Part shown: one piece after another, positions 34,417 to 45,102 of the stretch | Layout: the number at the start of each line of letters is the position of its first letter | How positions within the stretch are numbered: the stretch's first letter is position 1 | Source of the DNA: Terriglobales bacterium | GTDB lineage: Bacteria > Acidobacteriota > Terriglobia > Terriglobales > Acidobacteriaceae | Length of the DNA: 64,000 bases | Assembly (NCBI GenBank): GCA_035651655.1 | Contig: DASRFG010000028.1 | Span: 62,001-126,000 of the forward strand | Direction: 5' to 3' | Notes under the pieces: generated by a model | Databases searched by the model: none | Told to the model about the DNA's origin: nothing | Seen by the model: the letters and a program-made list of their open reading frames with translations, nothing else | Translations under genes and position numbers: made by a program

Positions 34417-34923
34417 ATGACAAACAAACCACTAGTCTCAATCGTAATGGGAAGCGACTCCGATCTGGAGATCATGCGCGAAGCCGCCAGAATTCTGGAT
34501 GAATTTGGCATTTCCTACGAAATGGATGTGACTTCTGCCCACCGTTCTCCGGCGCGCACCAGCGAATATGCCAGTCAAGCTGCGGGCCGTGGCGTTCGAG
34601 TGATTATTGCGGGAGCAGGCGGCGCCGCGCACCTGGCAGGAGTGATCGCGGCGCACACAATACTGCCGGTGATCGGAGTTCCCATACCGTCCACTACGTT
34701 GCAAGGCCTGGACTCGTTGCTGGCAATCGTGCAGATGCCGGCCGGTATTCCAGTCGCGACCGTCGCCATCGGTAAACCGGGCGCCACCAATGCCGGAATT
34801 TTGGCGGCACAAGTGCTTGCCATTGGAGATAGTGGCTTGGCGACAAAACTTTCGAGCTATAAAGAGAAGCTCGCGCGGGGAGTGGAAGAGAAATCGCGCA
34901 AGTTAAAAGCGGCGGAAAAATAG
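34417..34923 (+). CDS. purE: N5-carboxyaminoimidazole ribonucleotide mutase
   Basis: 168 residues, class I PurE size. It rearranges N5-CAIR to CAIR in purine synthesis. [10 protein letters not shown] near the N-terminus binds the phosphate, SAHRSPAR holds the active-site histidine, and [18 protein letters not shown] plus the long PVIGVPIPS complete the active site. A Lys-rich tail ends the protein. purK is not in the window. It follows purD closely and converges with galU (stops 4 bp apart). Confidence 0.97.
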   Translation: MTNKPLVSIVMGSDSDLEIMREAARILDEFGISYEMDVTSAHRSPARTSEYASQAAGRGVRVIIAGAGGAAHLAGVIAAHTILPVIGVPIPSTTLQGLDSLLAIVQMPAGIPVATVAIGKPGATNAGILAAQVLAIGDSGLATKLSSYKEKLARGVEEKSRKLKAAEK

Positions 34924-34927
34924 ATGT

Positions 34928-35809
34928 TCAGAGCTTGAGCTGTTTCAGGTAATCGCGGAACTCCCGGCCAAGGTCGCGCCGCTTAAGCGCAAATTCAACC
35001 GTAGCCTTCAGGAAGCCTAACTTGTCACCAGTGTCGTGGCGCGTGCCTTCGAATACATAGCCGTACATTTTCTCCTGCCGCAAAAGCATCTTCATTCCAT
35101 CAGTAAGCTGCAGTTCGCCCCCCGAACCCAGAGGAGTGCGCGCAAGCGTCTCAAAGACCTTGGGAGTAAGAATGTAGCGGCCAACAATTGCGAGATTGGA
35201 AGGCGCCTCCTCCCGCTTGGGTTTCTCGACTAGATTTGAGATTTCGTATAACCGGCCCGCGAATCGGCCGGGCGCAGGCTTAGCATCGAGAACACCATAT
35301 GCCGAGATGTTCGCCGAATCGATTTCCTGAATGGCAAGCACCGAAGACTGGGTCTCCTCGAAGACGTCCATCATTTGCTTAAGGCAAGGAACTGAACCAT
35401 CAATGATGTCGTCGGCGAGCAGCACCGCAAAGGGTTCGTTGCCCACCAACTCGCGCGCCATGAGAACGGCGTGACCAAGCCCCAGTGCTTCTTTTTGCCG
35501 CACGTAGGCCACGTGAATCATGTCTGAGATCTGCCGAACCACGGTGAGCAATTCGGTCTTGTTGCGCTCCTCCAGCATCTTCTCGAGCTCGTAGCTGACA
35601 TCGAAATGGTCCTCGATGGCGGTTTTGCCCCGGCCAGTGATCAGGATGATCTGGTCGCAGCCCGCCGCCAGTGCCTCTTCCACCCCGTACTGAATGATGG
35701 GCTTGTCTACGAGCGGCAACATCTCTTTGGGCAGGGCCTTGGTGGCAGGCAGAAAACGCGTGCCCAGACCAGCGACAGGAAAAACGGCTTTGCGGACTCG
35801 TTGCTTCAT
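34928..35809 (-). CDS. galU: UTP--glucose-1-phosphate uridylyltransferase
   Basis: 293 residues. Makes UDP-glucose for envelope glycans and exopolysaccharide. The nucleotide-binding start (KAVFPVAGLGTRFLPATKALPKEMLPLVDKP split across the first 35 residues) is diagnostic of bacterial GalU. FAVLLADDIID carries the metal-binding aspartates and VEKPKREEAPSNLAIVGRY is also typical. It is unlinked to sugar genes here. Its stop nearly touches the purE stop. Confidence 0.96.
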   Translation of the reverse strand: MKQRVRKAVFPVAGLGTRFLPATKALPKEMLPLVDKPIIQYGVEEALAAGCDQIILITGRGKTAIEDHFDVSYELEKMLEERNKTELLTVVRQISDMIHVAYVRQKEALGLGHAVLMARELVGNEPFAVLLADDIIDGSVPCLKQMMDVFEETQSSVLAIQEIDSANISAYGVLDAKPAPGRFAGRLYEISNLVEKPKREEAPSNLAIVGRYILTPKVFETLARTPLGSGGELQLTDGMKMLLRQEKMYGYVFEGTRHDTGDKLGFLKATVEFALKRRDLGREFRDYLKQLKL

Positions 35810-35832
35810 CGCTCTATGTAATTAAGGCCCAG

Positions 35833-37599
35833 TTAGAGGACAGGGGAATCATTTCCTAGCATTTGTTTACGTATGATCTTGATGGGAACCGAACCCTGCT
35901 TCATGAACTCATCGTGGAATTGCTGCAGCGTGTAGGCATTGCCCTTTGCCTGCTTGTAATCTTCGCGCAGCTTCAAAATTTGGAGTTTGCCCAGGGTGTA
36001 TACCAGGTATGTGGGATCAGATGTCCCGCGTTTGGTCTCACGTTCGGCGACGGCATGCGTCTGAAGCCCTTCTTTCTGGAAGAACTCGACTCCTTGATCG
36101 AAAGTCATCTTGCCGGTATGCATCTGGATTCCAACTATGTAGCGCGCATCGCGCAGCAGCGCGTCCTGGATTTGGCCAAGGCGGAGCTTGAGATCTCCGT
36201 TGCCGTATCCCTCATCCAGCATCATCTGTTCGCAATAGTGCGCCCATCCCTCGGCATTGGAGCCGACGGCGATGATCTTGCGCGTCTTTGAAGGGGCTTC
36301 TTGCACCCACAAGAACTGCGTGTAGTGTCCGGGATAAACTTCATGAACTGCGGTGCTGATGATAGTTCCGCGGTTGAAGCTGGCCATGTGCTCTTCCACT
36401 TCTTTTCGCGGCCAGTTGGGCTCCGGCAGGGTCACGTTAAAGTAGGCCTCTTTGGCTTTGGTCTCATAAGCGCCCGGAGTATCCATGGAGGCGAAAGTGA
36501 GGGCGCGGGCAAACGGGGGCGTCTCCTCCACGATAGGCGGTACTGGGGAAGGGACAGTGACGATGTGGTGCGCCTCAATCCAGTCCTTCAAACCACCCAG
36601 AACACTGCGGAATGTTTTCAGTAGCTGATCAGGAGCAGGATGGTCCTTCTCGAGTTCGTGAAGAATGTCCTGGGGGTCGCGTTTAGGATCGATTTTGGCG
36701 GCGGTGTCTTTGAATGCCTGTTGATTGTGGCGCAGGTCGGCCATTCCGATCTCGACCAGCCGGTCCAGGGGAATGTCTACCATCTCTTCATCCAGCAGTT
36801 TCTTGCGATAGTTCTCCGCTCCGATGCGGAAATCACCTTGGGAGACGGGCAACAAATCATGCCGCAGAAAATTCTCGTAATTGCGGAGCGCTCCGATTAC
36901 CTGCTGGTTTGCTGCACCGAACTCCGACAGCAATTTCTGGTCCTTCACAGCCGCGAACGCTTGAGGAACATCCTTCTGAAAGAAACCGATAATGCCGGGC
37001 ACTTGCTGTAAGGCGACTTCGGTGTAGATGCGCGGAGGATCCTTCAGATTGTGGCGTGCCGCCGCCAGGGCTTGCGGCATCTGCCGCTCTCGGTCAATCA
37101 CGGCGCGCAGCCTCACCTCTGGCGGGGCGTAACTACGGCTCATGATGACGAAAACACTCGCTGTGATACCGGCGGAGTAGCGGTCCGGGTCCTTCTCCCA
37201 CATGCGGATCGTTTCCAACTCAAGCAGGCGGCCATCAATGGTGCTGCGTAGTAGTTCAAGGTCGGCCGCGGCGGGAATGGCCGGGGTCCCTATGGCTGCG
37301 AACTTGCGCTGGTACTCTCTGACGGAAGCGATCTCCCTATCAATGCCCGCTCGCGAGTAGTCTTCCAGCTTCGAGTCGTATTGGTGAAAGCCCGTGGCCG
37401 TCGCGTCGCTAGGATGAAACTGAAAATAATCATCAAAGTACTGGTCAACCAGCTCGTCAAATTGCGCGTTGGCGGTGGCGCCCGGTGTTCCTGCGGTCTG
37501 TTGGGGAAAACTCTTGGGCAAAGCGTTACCTGTTAGGACAAAGGAAACTATCAATAAACAGAGCACCTTGATTTGGATGCTGCAGGCGGACATTCTCAT
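35833..37599 (-). CDS. Secreted DUF885 family protein (peptidase-like)
   Basis: About 588 residues from the ATG at 37599; a TTG six bases earlier and an ATG at 37593 are alternatives. Signal peptide: SIQIKVLCLLIVSFVLTGNA. The DUF885 domain contains the zinc-metallopeptidase-like motif HEVYPGHYTQF (HE-x4-GH) and, further on, EGWAHYCEQMMLDEG, which together resemble the active site of gluzincin peptidases and are kept in the family. RDARYIVGIQMHTGKMTFDQ near the end is also typical. Probably a periplasmic or secreted peptidase; no substrate is known. It lies upstream of galU on the same strand (23 bp), so a short transcript may carry both. Confidence 0.88.
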   Translation of the reverse strand: MRMSACSIQIKVLCLLIVSFVLTGNALPKSFPQQTAGTPGATANAQFDELVDQYFDDYFQFHPSDATATGFHQYDSKLEDYSRAGIDREIASVREYQRKFAAIGTPAIPAAADLELLRSTIDGRLLELETIRMWEKDPDRYSAGITASVFVIMSRSYAPPEVRLRAVIDRERQMPQALAAARHNLKDPPRIYTEVALQQVPGIIGFFQKDVPQAFAAVKDQKLLSEFGAANQQVIGALRNYENFLRHDLLPVSQGDFRIGAENYRKKLLDEEMVDIPLDRLVEIGMADLRHNQQAFKDTAAKIDPKRDPQDILHELEKDHPAPDQLLKTFRSVLGGLKDWIEAHHIVTVPSPVPPIVEETPPFARALTFASMDTPGAYETKAKEAYFNVTLPEPNWPRKEVEEHMASFNRGTIISTAVHEVYPGHYTQFLWVQEAPSKTRKIIAVGSNAEGWAHYCEQMMLDEGYGNGDLKLRLGQIQDALLRDARYIVGIQMHTGKMTFDQGVEFFQKEGLQTHAVAERETKRGTSDPTYLVYTLGKLQILKLREDYKQAKGNAYTLQQFHDEFMKQGSVPIKIIRKQMLGNDSPVL

Positions 37600-37721
37600 G
37601 AACAATCTCGAACCGGCAAAGCTGTAAAGCCTATCACACGCAGAAGTTCCACGGCGGGACTCTGCGTTGCCAATGCGCTACGGCGGAGATTCCTCTATGT
37701 GTTCCGTGGTTGTGGGCCAGA

Positions 37722-40700
37722 TCACATCACCTGCACGCCGGCGGAGGGTGGAGTCCCTCCCGGGGCCGGCTCTCCTGCCAGTTGCTCCAGCACGCCGCGA
37801 ACCCGGCTGAGCACTTCTTCCGGCTGAGTTGCCTTCAGGAAAAATTTCAGCGTCCCCCCAGGACTGAACTGCGCCCCCGCCTGTGAAGAGACAAAGCGTG
37901 CCAGCTTGTCCGGGTCAATGGCAGCTCGCTCAGTGAAGCGGATACTCAAAAGATCGCGCTTGCGCTCAACCGCGGCTACGCCTAGGCGCTGGCAGATGAG
38001 CTTCAACGCCGCATAATCAAGCAGGTTACGTACCGGAGCTGGAGGTTCACCGTAGCGGTCTTGCAACTCGCTCCGCACGTCGGCGAGCTGATTTTCGTTC
38101 TCCACTCCCGCCGCGCGCTTGTACATCCGCAGACGCTGGTTTTCCTCACCTATGTAATCGGCAGGAATGCGAATGTTCAGGCCGAGATTGAGTTGGGTCT
38201 CTACCTCTTCCGGCGCCTGCTCGCCCTTGATTTCGCGGACGGTGCGCTCCAGCATGGTGGTATAGAGTTCGAAGCCGACGGCATTGATTTCGCCACTTTG
38301 TTCCGCGCCCAGCAGATTTCCTGCACCGCGTAGCTCCAGGTCCAACGCGGCGATCTTGAAGCCGGCGCCGAGGTCTGAAAATTCCTTGAGCGCGGCCAGG
38401 CGGCGACGAGCCAGTGGGGTCAATTCAGCTTCGGCGGGGATCAAGAGATACGCATAGGCGCGGCGATTCGAACGTCCAACCCGGCCGCGCAACTGATACA
38501 GCTCGGAGAGCCCGTAGCGATCGGCCCGATTGATGATAATGGTGTTGCACAGCGGGATATCGAGGCCGTTCTCAATGATCGTGGTCGCGACCAGCACGTC
38601 CGATTTGTGATGCATGAAGTTGAGCATCACCTTTTCGAGCTCTCCTTCCGACATCTGCCCGTGCCCCACGATCACGCGCGCGCCAGGTACCAGTTCCTGA
38701 ATTTTGGCAGCGATTTCATAAATACTTTCCACTCGGTTGTGCACGAAATAAACCTGCCCGCCGCGCTCCAGTTCTTGCTGGATGGAAGACTGAATAAGCT
38801 TTTCATCCCATGCCGCGACCACCGTCTGGATCGCCATGCGGTCTTTGGGAGGAGTCTCAATCACACTCATGTCGCGAAGGCCGACCAGCGACATATGCAA
38901 GGTGCGCGGGATGGGGGTTGCCGACATGGTCAGGACGTCTACTTCTTTCTTGATCTGCTTGAGTCGTTCCTTATGGCGGACGCCAAAACGCTGTTCCTCA
39001 TCCACGACGAGGAGGCCAAGATCGGCAAACTTGACATCTTTGGAAAGCAGGCGATGCGTGCCAATGAGGATGTCAACTTTTCCCGCCTCAACCTTCTGCA
39101 AAATCTCTTTCTGCTGGCGGGCGCTGCGGAAGCGGCTGATCATCTCGACCGTAATCGGAAAAGCGGCAAAGCGGTTTTTGAATGTCTCAAAATGCTGAAA
39201 CGCGAGCACCGTGGTAGGAGCCAGCACCGCAACCTGGCGGTTATCGCCGACCGCCTTGAAAGCCGCGCGCATGGCGACCTCGGTCTTGCCGTAACCCACA
39301 TCACCACACAACAGTCGGTCCATCGGCTGTTGCGATTCCATGTCCCGCTTCACGTCCGCAATTGCGAGTTCCTGGTCTTCGGTTTCGCTGTACTCGAAGG
39401 CATCTTCAAACTCACGCTGCCACTCGGTATCCGCAGGAAAGCCATGTCCTTGCGCCAGCCGGCGTTGGGCATACAACTTCAGGAGTTCGTCCGCCATGTC
39501 CTGCATGGCTTTTTTGACACGCGCCTTCGTCTTGGCCCAGGCGGCGGTCCCTAAACGGCTCAGGACGGGTTTGCCCCCGTCGGCAGAACGATATTTTTGA
39601 ATCAGATCGAGGCGGGTGAGGGGCACATAGAGCTTGGCGCCTTCGGCGTACTCGAGCAGCATGAACTCCGCCGTGCCGTCGCCCTGAGGAATCTCCCGCA
39701 AGCCCTGATAAATGCCAATGCCGTGCTCCACATGGACCACGTAATCGCCGACGGCGAGGTCGCGGAAATCCGAGAGAAACGCGGAAACTTTCGACTTCGG
39801 CCGCGTAGGACGGCTGATCACCGCCTCCGATTCATCGAAAAGATCGCGCGAGCCAAGAATCACCAGACCTGCGTCAGGCAGAATGGCGCCATCAGACACG
39901 TACGCCTTCACAACCGTTGTGGTGTAAACCTCTCCCGAAAAATAGGCGGTCTCATCCACATAACTCTCACCGCCGGGACGGAGCTGCGACCCCAAACGGA
40001 AGGGCACGTTATACTCAGTGAAGATGTCCGCTAGACGTTCAACCTCACCGGTGCTGCCAGCGGCAAACAAGACTTGTTTTCCCTCGGCCGTAAGACGCTG
40101 CAGCTCTTCCACCATGGCCGGCACCGACCCGTGAAAACGAGGAGTGGGCTGCGAGGCGAGCGTCAGGGCTTCAGCTTCGTCCGCTCGCGCGATTCCGAGG
40201 TGCTCGAGCTCAAGGACCGGCAAACTCTCAATGTGCTGTAGCCACTCTGCCGCCGGGAAATAAAGCTCGTCGGGACGTACCAGGTTGCCAATTCCGCTGC
40301 GCTCGTGCAGTTCGGTCAGCTTCTCCCAAAAGCTTGCTAACTCGGTCTCCAGGAGAGCAGGCTCGTCGAACACCACCGCGGCGCGTGGCAAAAGATCAAA
40401 AATGGAGTGGGTAGCGCCGGCCACAGGAGCATAGAACTCCCACCCGGGAAAAACAGTTACGCCACTCTCGCGGATCGCCTCTTCAACTACTGCTTCGGAA
40501 CCGGCAATCCGCCTGCCCGAAAGCCGCGCATGCACCGCGCCTAGAAGTTCTTCCTGGACCGGAGTTTCCGTCAACGGCAGCAGCACCGCCTCATCCACCG
40601 CGGCAGCAGATCGTTGCGTACCGGGATCGAACTTGCGGATGGATTCAACCTCATCGCCGAACAACTCAATGCGGACCGGCCGATCGGCTTCCGGCGAGTA

Positions 40701-41282
40701 CACGTCAAGGATGCCGCCACGCAAGGCGTACTCTCCCGGCATCTCCACCACGTCGGTGGCGGCATAGCCGACCGAGTTCAGATGCTGCTGCAGGGCGTCT
40801 ATTTCAACCGTCTCGGAACGGCGAATTACTCGCGCCAGGTCGGCATAGTATTCGGCTGAACGCAGTCGTACCGCGGTGGCTGCGACCGGGGCGACTACGA
40901 TGGAAGCTGCCCCAGTAGCCATTTTCCATAGCGCGGTGGCGCGTTCTTCCTGGATCTCCGGATGGGGCGAGAGATTTTGGAAGGGAAGCACATCGCGCGC
41001 CGGAAACGAGATCACCGATTCAGGCTCGGCGGCGCCCGTCACTTCCGCCAGCGAACGCAGCACTGGAACCAGTTCCTCGGCAGCACGATTGTTCTGGACA
41101 ACCACAATAAGGGGTCGGTCGGCGGCGCGACGGAGCAAAACTGTTAAAAGCGATTTCGCGGTCGGGATCAGTCCAGAGACACGTATCCGCCCGGTGCCCT
41201 CTTTCAGATGGGAGGCGACACGCGAGAAGGTGGGCAACTTTTCCACGCCCGCGAAGAGTTCGCGGACGAAGGGAAGAACCAT
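37722..41282 (-). CDS. mfd: Transcription-repair coupling factor
   Basis: 1186 residues, full length. Mfd displaces RNA polymerase stalled at DNA damage and recruits UvrA. The N-terminal UvrB-homology region has RGGILDVYSPEADRPVRIELFG. The CarD-like polymerase-interaction domain shows GDYVVHVEHGIGIYQGL. The translocase motor has Walker A GDVGYGKTE, Walker B VVDEEQRFGV, motif III SATPIPRTLHMS and motif VI QLRGRVGRS, and a C-terminal D7 region closes the protein. It is followed upstream by the DDAH-like gene 47 bp away on the same strand. Confidence 0.98.
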   Translation of the reverse strand: MVLPFVRELFAGVEKLPTFSRVASHLKEGTGRIRVSGLIPTAKSLLTVLLRRAADRPLIVVVQNNRAAEELVPVLRSLAEVTGAAEPESVISFPARDVLPFQNLSPHPEIQEERATALWKMATGAASIVVAPVAATAVRLRSAEYYADLARVIRRSETVEIDALQQHLNSVGYAATDVVEMPGEYALRGGILDVYSPEADRPVRIELFGDEVESIRKFDPGTQRSAAAVDEAVLLPLTETPVQEELLGAVHARLSGRRIAGSEAVVEEAIRESGVTVFPGWEFYAPVAGATHSIFDLLPRAAVVFDEPALLETELASFWEKLTELHERSGIGNLVRPDELYFPAAEWLQHIESLPVLELEHLGIARADEAEALTLASQPTPRFHGSVPAMVEELQRLTAEGKQVLFAAGSTGEVERLADIFTEYNVPFRLGSQLRPGGESYVDETAYFSGEVYTTTVVKAYVSDGAILPDAGLVILGSRDLFDESEAVISRPTRPKSKVSAFLSDFRDLAVGDYVVHVEHGIGIYQGLREIPQGDGTAEFMLLEYAEGAKLYVPLTRLDLIQKYRSADGGKPVLSRLGTAAWAKTKARVKKAMQDMADELLKLYAQRRLAQGHGFPADTEWQREFEDAFEYSETEDQELAIADVKRDMESQQPMDRLLCGDVGYGKTEVAMRAAFKAVGDNRQVAVLAPTTVLAFQHFETFKNRFAAFPITVEMISRFRSARQQKEILQKVEAGKVDILIGTHRLLSKDVKFADLGLLVVDEEQRFGVRHKERLKQIKKEVDVLTMSATPIPRTLHMSLVGLRDMSVIETPPKDRMAIQTVVAAWDEKLIQSSIQQELERGGQVYFVHNRVESIYEIAAKIQELVPGARVIVGHGQMSEGELEKVMLNFMHHKSDVLVATTIIENGLDIPLCNTIIINRADRYGLSELYQLRGRVGRSNRRAYAYLLIPAEAELTPLARRRLAALKEFSDLGAGFKIAALDLELRGAGNLLGAEQSGEINAVGFELYTTMLERTVREIKGEQAPEEVETQLNLGLNIRIPADYIGEENQRLRMYKRAAGVENENQLADVRSELQDRYGEPPAPVRNLLDYAALKLICQRLGVAAVERKRDLLSIRFTERAAIDPDKLARFVSSQAGAQFSPGGTLKFFLKATQPEEVLSRVRGVLEQLAGEPAPGGTPPSAGVQVM

Positions 41283-41329
41283 CGCTCTTTGATTCTAACA
41301 GGCCAAGGCGGGCAGGATGCCGGCGCTAC

Positions 41330-42175
41330 TCAGCCGCGCAGAATTGGCCGCGTCAGGCAGGTGGGACCGCCCCCGCCATTAATCCCGATCTCGTCGCCGG
41401 GAAAAGTACGGACGTCGAAGCCCGCCTCTAACAAACGTTGATTGCTGCGTTGGTTCTGCTCTATGGCAAGCAAACGCCGATTTCCCAATGCCAGCACATT
41501 GCAGGCCAGCGAATCGCGTTCCGAGGCGTCAATGGAGATGAAGTCGAAGCCGCCTTCTCGCAATAACTCCACGGTCTCTACTGCCAGCAGAGGAAGGTCA
41601 ACCAACATCGTGTGCTCGTCGAGCACGCTCATCAGCGACATCAAGTGAAGACAACAGGCCGGGCCGGCAGCATAGGGCAATGGCGCGGAAAGGACTGTAA
41701 TCCCATGGGGGGCAAGCAAGTTGTGCAATTGCTCGATGCCGTCGGCATTAGTGCGAAAGCTGTGCCCCGCGAGCACGGTCCTGTCATCCAGCCATACCAG
41801 GTCGCCGGACTCAACCGTACCTGGCGCTCTGATTTCTCCCAAAACCGCGATGCCGAGACTCTGGTAGAACTCCCGGTGACTCGATGGTTCAGCACGACGT
41901 CCGGTTTTACCCATAGCCAGCAAAACAGCTCCAAAGCTGGTGATGAAGGACGCATCATGCACATACACTGCGTCCAGGGACAACCCATCGCGCTTTGGCA
42001 GGGAGAGAACCTCCGCGCCTACCGCTTCCAGTTCCTGGCGCAAGGCCGCGTGCTGAGCCTGGGCGCGGGCAAAATCGGGAGCGTGGCCATAGCCGAGTTC
42101 ACTCCAGTTCTGGCCGTTCTCCCACCCGACGCTTTCCGGTGCACAGATCAACACCCGCTTCAGTGGCGCCACCAT
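41330..42175 (-). CDS. Amidinohydrolase, dimethylarginine dimethylaminohydrolase-like
   Basis: 281 residues, a pentein fold protein. GTVESGDLVWLDDRTVLAG and NADGIEQLHNLL are the guanidine-binding blocks of the DDAH/arginine-deiminase superfamily. A histidine in CCLHLMSLMSVLD and the nucleophilic Cys near the C-terminus (GGGGPTCLTRP, about residue 273) complete the catalytic set. Such enzymes release amines from methylated arginine or related compounds. Prokaryotic members often act on unknown guanidino substrates, so a DDAH name is only a family label. It shares a strand with mfd and the FRG gene (54 bp apart). Confidence 0.85.
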   Translation of the reverse strand: MVAPLKRVLICAPESVGWENGQNWSELGYGHAPDFARAQAQHAALRQELEAVGAEVLSLPKRDGLSLDAVYVHDASFITSFGAVLLAMGKTGRRAEPSSHREFYQSLGIAVLGEIRAPGTVESGDLVWLDDRTVLAGHSFRTNADGIEQLHNLLAPHGITVLSAPLPYAAGPACCLHLMSLMSVLDEHTMLVDLPLLAVETVELLREGGFDFISIDASERDSLACNVLALGNRRLLAIEQNQRSNQRLLEAGFDVRTFPGDEIGINGGGGPTCLTRPILRG

Positions 42176-42229
42176 ACTGTGGCCGCCGTAAGCTTTTGTC
42201 GAAATTGCCAGTACTTGCTTCAGAAGTCC

Positions 42230-43060
42230 TCAGTGTTTCCGTGACAGGCGCTTGGCCTTTGTCGGCGGCATGATCTGTGTGGGAGTGTAATGCCGTCTGA
42301 GCCAGCGCGCCAGTCCGTCGAGTCCGGGGAATAGCACGCGCTCGGTGATGTTGGCCTGGTCGAGCTTGTCGCGGATCTCCCATTTCAATTTCGCGGGAAT
42401 AATGATGCGGCGTACCAGGTCAGAGTGGCGGCGGGCCAGATATTCGTCAAGGCGGGCCGCGGGACTCGACATCATGGAGAACAGCGCGTACTGGTTGACG
42501 ATCCGCGAATCCAGTGACGGCGGCTCAAAAAACAATGCGAACTCCGTCCGCGCCAGCTTTTCAAGGTCGCGAATGGTGTGCGTGGCCTGGGTCAGCATTT
42601 CCACTGTAAAACCGTTCGACCGCTCGCGATTGAGTATCTCCCGCAATTTTCGCGGGAGCAGCTTGTGCAATGCCACATAGTTCACGCACCAAACCATGGC
42701 ATCACGATCGTACAGCTCGAGATTTTCGGTGGCAAAGTGCAAAGCGACATAAGGTGAATAGGTCCAATCGAGGAGGCGGGTCGGCAAACCATGGTGTTGC
42801 GCCACGGCCAGCCAATTCCATTCAGAGGTATCGGCAACCGCTCCCTGGTAAGCGTACTTTCTGAAATTGCGGAGGAGGTGGCGTTCCATCTCGCGGTAGT
42901 TGCCGCCCAGTCGCATCAGCGTGGTGGTAAGGTCTTCGGCGGCATCGGGCATGCCGCGATAGGCGTAGTCGGATCGAAATCGCTGAAGCGAGTCACTCCA
43001 GCTCTTCTCGTAAAGCTGGACGTTGAGCTCTACCCAGTTGTTTACCCGCACGTCTTCCAT
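42230..43060 (-). CDS. FRG-domain protein
   Basis: About 276 residues from the ATG at 43060; a TTG at 43078 adds six. The FRG domain is seen in [11 protein letters not shown] (the Phe/Tyr-Arg-Gly that names it), [27 protein letters not shown] and [10 protein letters not shown]. The rest is charged and ends in a basic tail ([12 protein letters not shown]). FRG proteins are widespread, often in mobile or defence-related neighbourhoods, but their biochemistry is undefined. Here the context is housekeeping genes, so mobility is not suggested. Divergent from hemL, 133 bp away. Confidence 0.88.
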   Translation of the reverse strand: MEDVRVNNWVELNVQLYEKSWSDSLQRFRSDYAYRGMPDAAEDLTTTLMRLGGNYREMERHLLRNFRKYAYQGAVADTSEWNWLAVAQHHGLPTRLLDWTYSPYVALHFATENLELYDRDAMVWCVNYVALHKLLPRKLREILNRERSNGFTVEMLTQATHTIRDLEKLARTEFALFFEPPSLDSRIVNQYALFSMMSSPAARLDEYLARRHSDLVRRIIIPAKLKWEIRDKLDQANITERVLFPGLDGLARWLRRHYTPTQIMPPTKAKRLSRKH

Positions 43061-43193
43061 GGCGCTACTGTCGCACAACTTGGATGCAAGTTACAGATGC
43101 TGCTTGGGAGCCGGTGCAGTCGCGCCCCGCGAATTAGAGGCGCGCGGTCGTGGTTCCAAGCTGTATCTGACTGGTATAGTAAGCGACGGATCT

Positions 43194-44492
<1,299 letters not shown>

Positions 44493-44652
44493 TCCCGCGT
44501 TTTGCCTAGGAATAATCTCGCCCAAACTGCAAGCCCAAAAGCGCACAGCACGCTGAAACGGGAATGGTCCCACTCTCGTGCAGGTACTCTGGCACCGCTT
44601 CCCAGTCCAGCCCACTTATAACGTAAACAAATACTTTGGTTGGAGGTAGCCC

Positions 44653-45102
44653 ATGGCCACTTCGAAAGCTCTGGCGCTTAAGAACGAATCTGCGACCGCA
44701 CCATCGAAGCAAACTATGGCGTCAGACTGGTGGGAAAACCTTGATAAAAAATTTGCCTCTGCTGCTCCAGTGCATCTTCCCCCGCCTCCCCTCGCAATAG
44801 GGGAGAAGCGCATATCCACTCGGGCAAATGTAAACCTACCGGTCAGCATTAATTTTGACGACATTCACCAAGCTCGGGCCCAGGCAGAAGACTTGAGCGC
44901 ACATGGCATCTTTCTGGTAGTGGCGCAGCGGCTCCTCTACGGTTGTAGCTTTGAGTTGGTCTTCCGCTTGCCACGGAAGGTGATTGGCGCTCGTCGGGTA
45001 TGGCTGCGTTGCCAAGCCGAGATTGTGCGCATCGAAAACCGTCCCAATGGCAGATTCGGCGTGGCCGCTGCCTTTCGAAGCTGCGAAGTGTTCCACCCTT
45101 AG
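44653..45102 (+). CDS. PilZ-domain protein
   Basis: 149 residues with GGAGG seven bases before the ATG. After an unstructured N-terminus comes a PilZ-type beta barrel: RISTRANVNLPVSI, AEDLSAHGIFLVVAQRLLYG and a closing WLRCQAEIVRIENRPNGRFGVAAAF. PilZ domains bind cyclic di-GMP through an RxxxR motif; here R-I-S-T-R appears to fit. The D/NxSxxG motif is present as DLSAHG. It probably links c-di-GMP to motility or polysaccharide export. Its stop codon overlaps the stop of the convergent deacetylase gene (TTAG at 45099-45102). Confidence 0.8.
   Translation: MATSKALALKNESATAPSKQTMASDWWENLDKKFASAAPVHLPPPPLAIGEKRISTRANVNLPVSINFDDIHQARAQAEDLSAHGIFLVVAQRLLYGCSFELVFRLPRKVIGARRVWLRCQAEIVRIENRPNGRFGVAAAFRSCEVFHP

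Noticed and set aside
38607-39554. 315-codon plus-strand frame opposite mfd
   Set aside because: Antisense shadow inside the mfd motor domain; His-rich shadow composition is an effect of the opposite codons.
43023-43193. 57-residue N-terminal extension of hemL
   Set aside because: Not homologous to HemL and overlaps the FRG gene's 5' end; the ATG at 43194 fits the family N-terminus.
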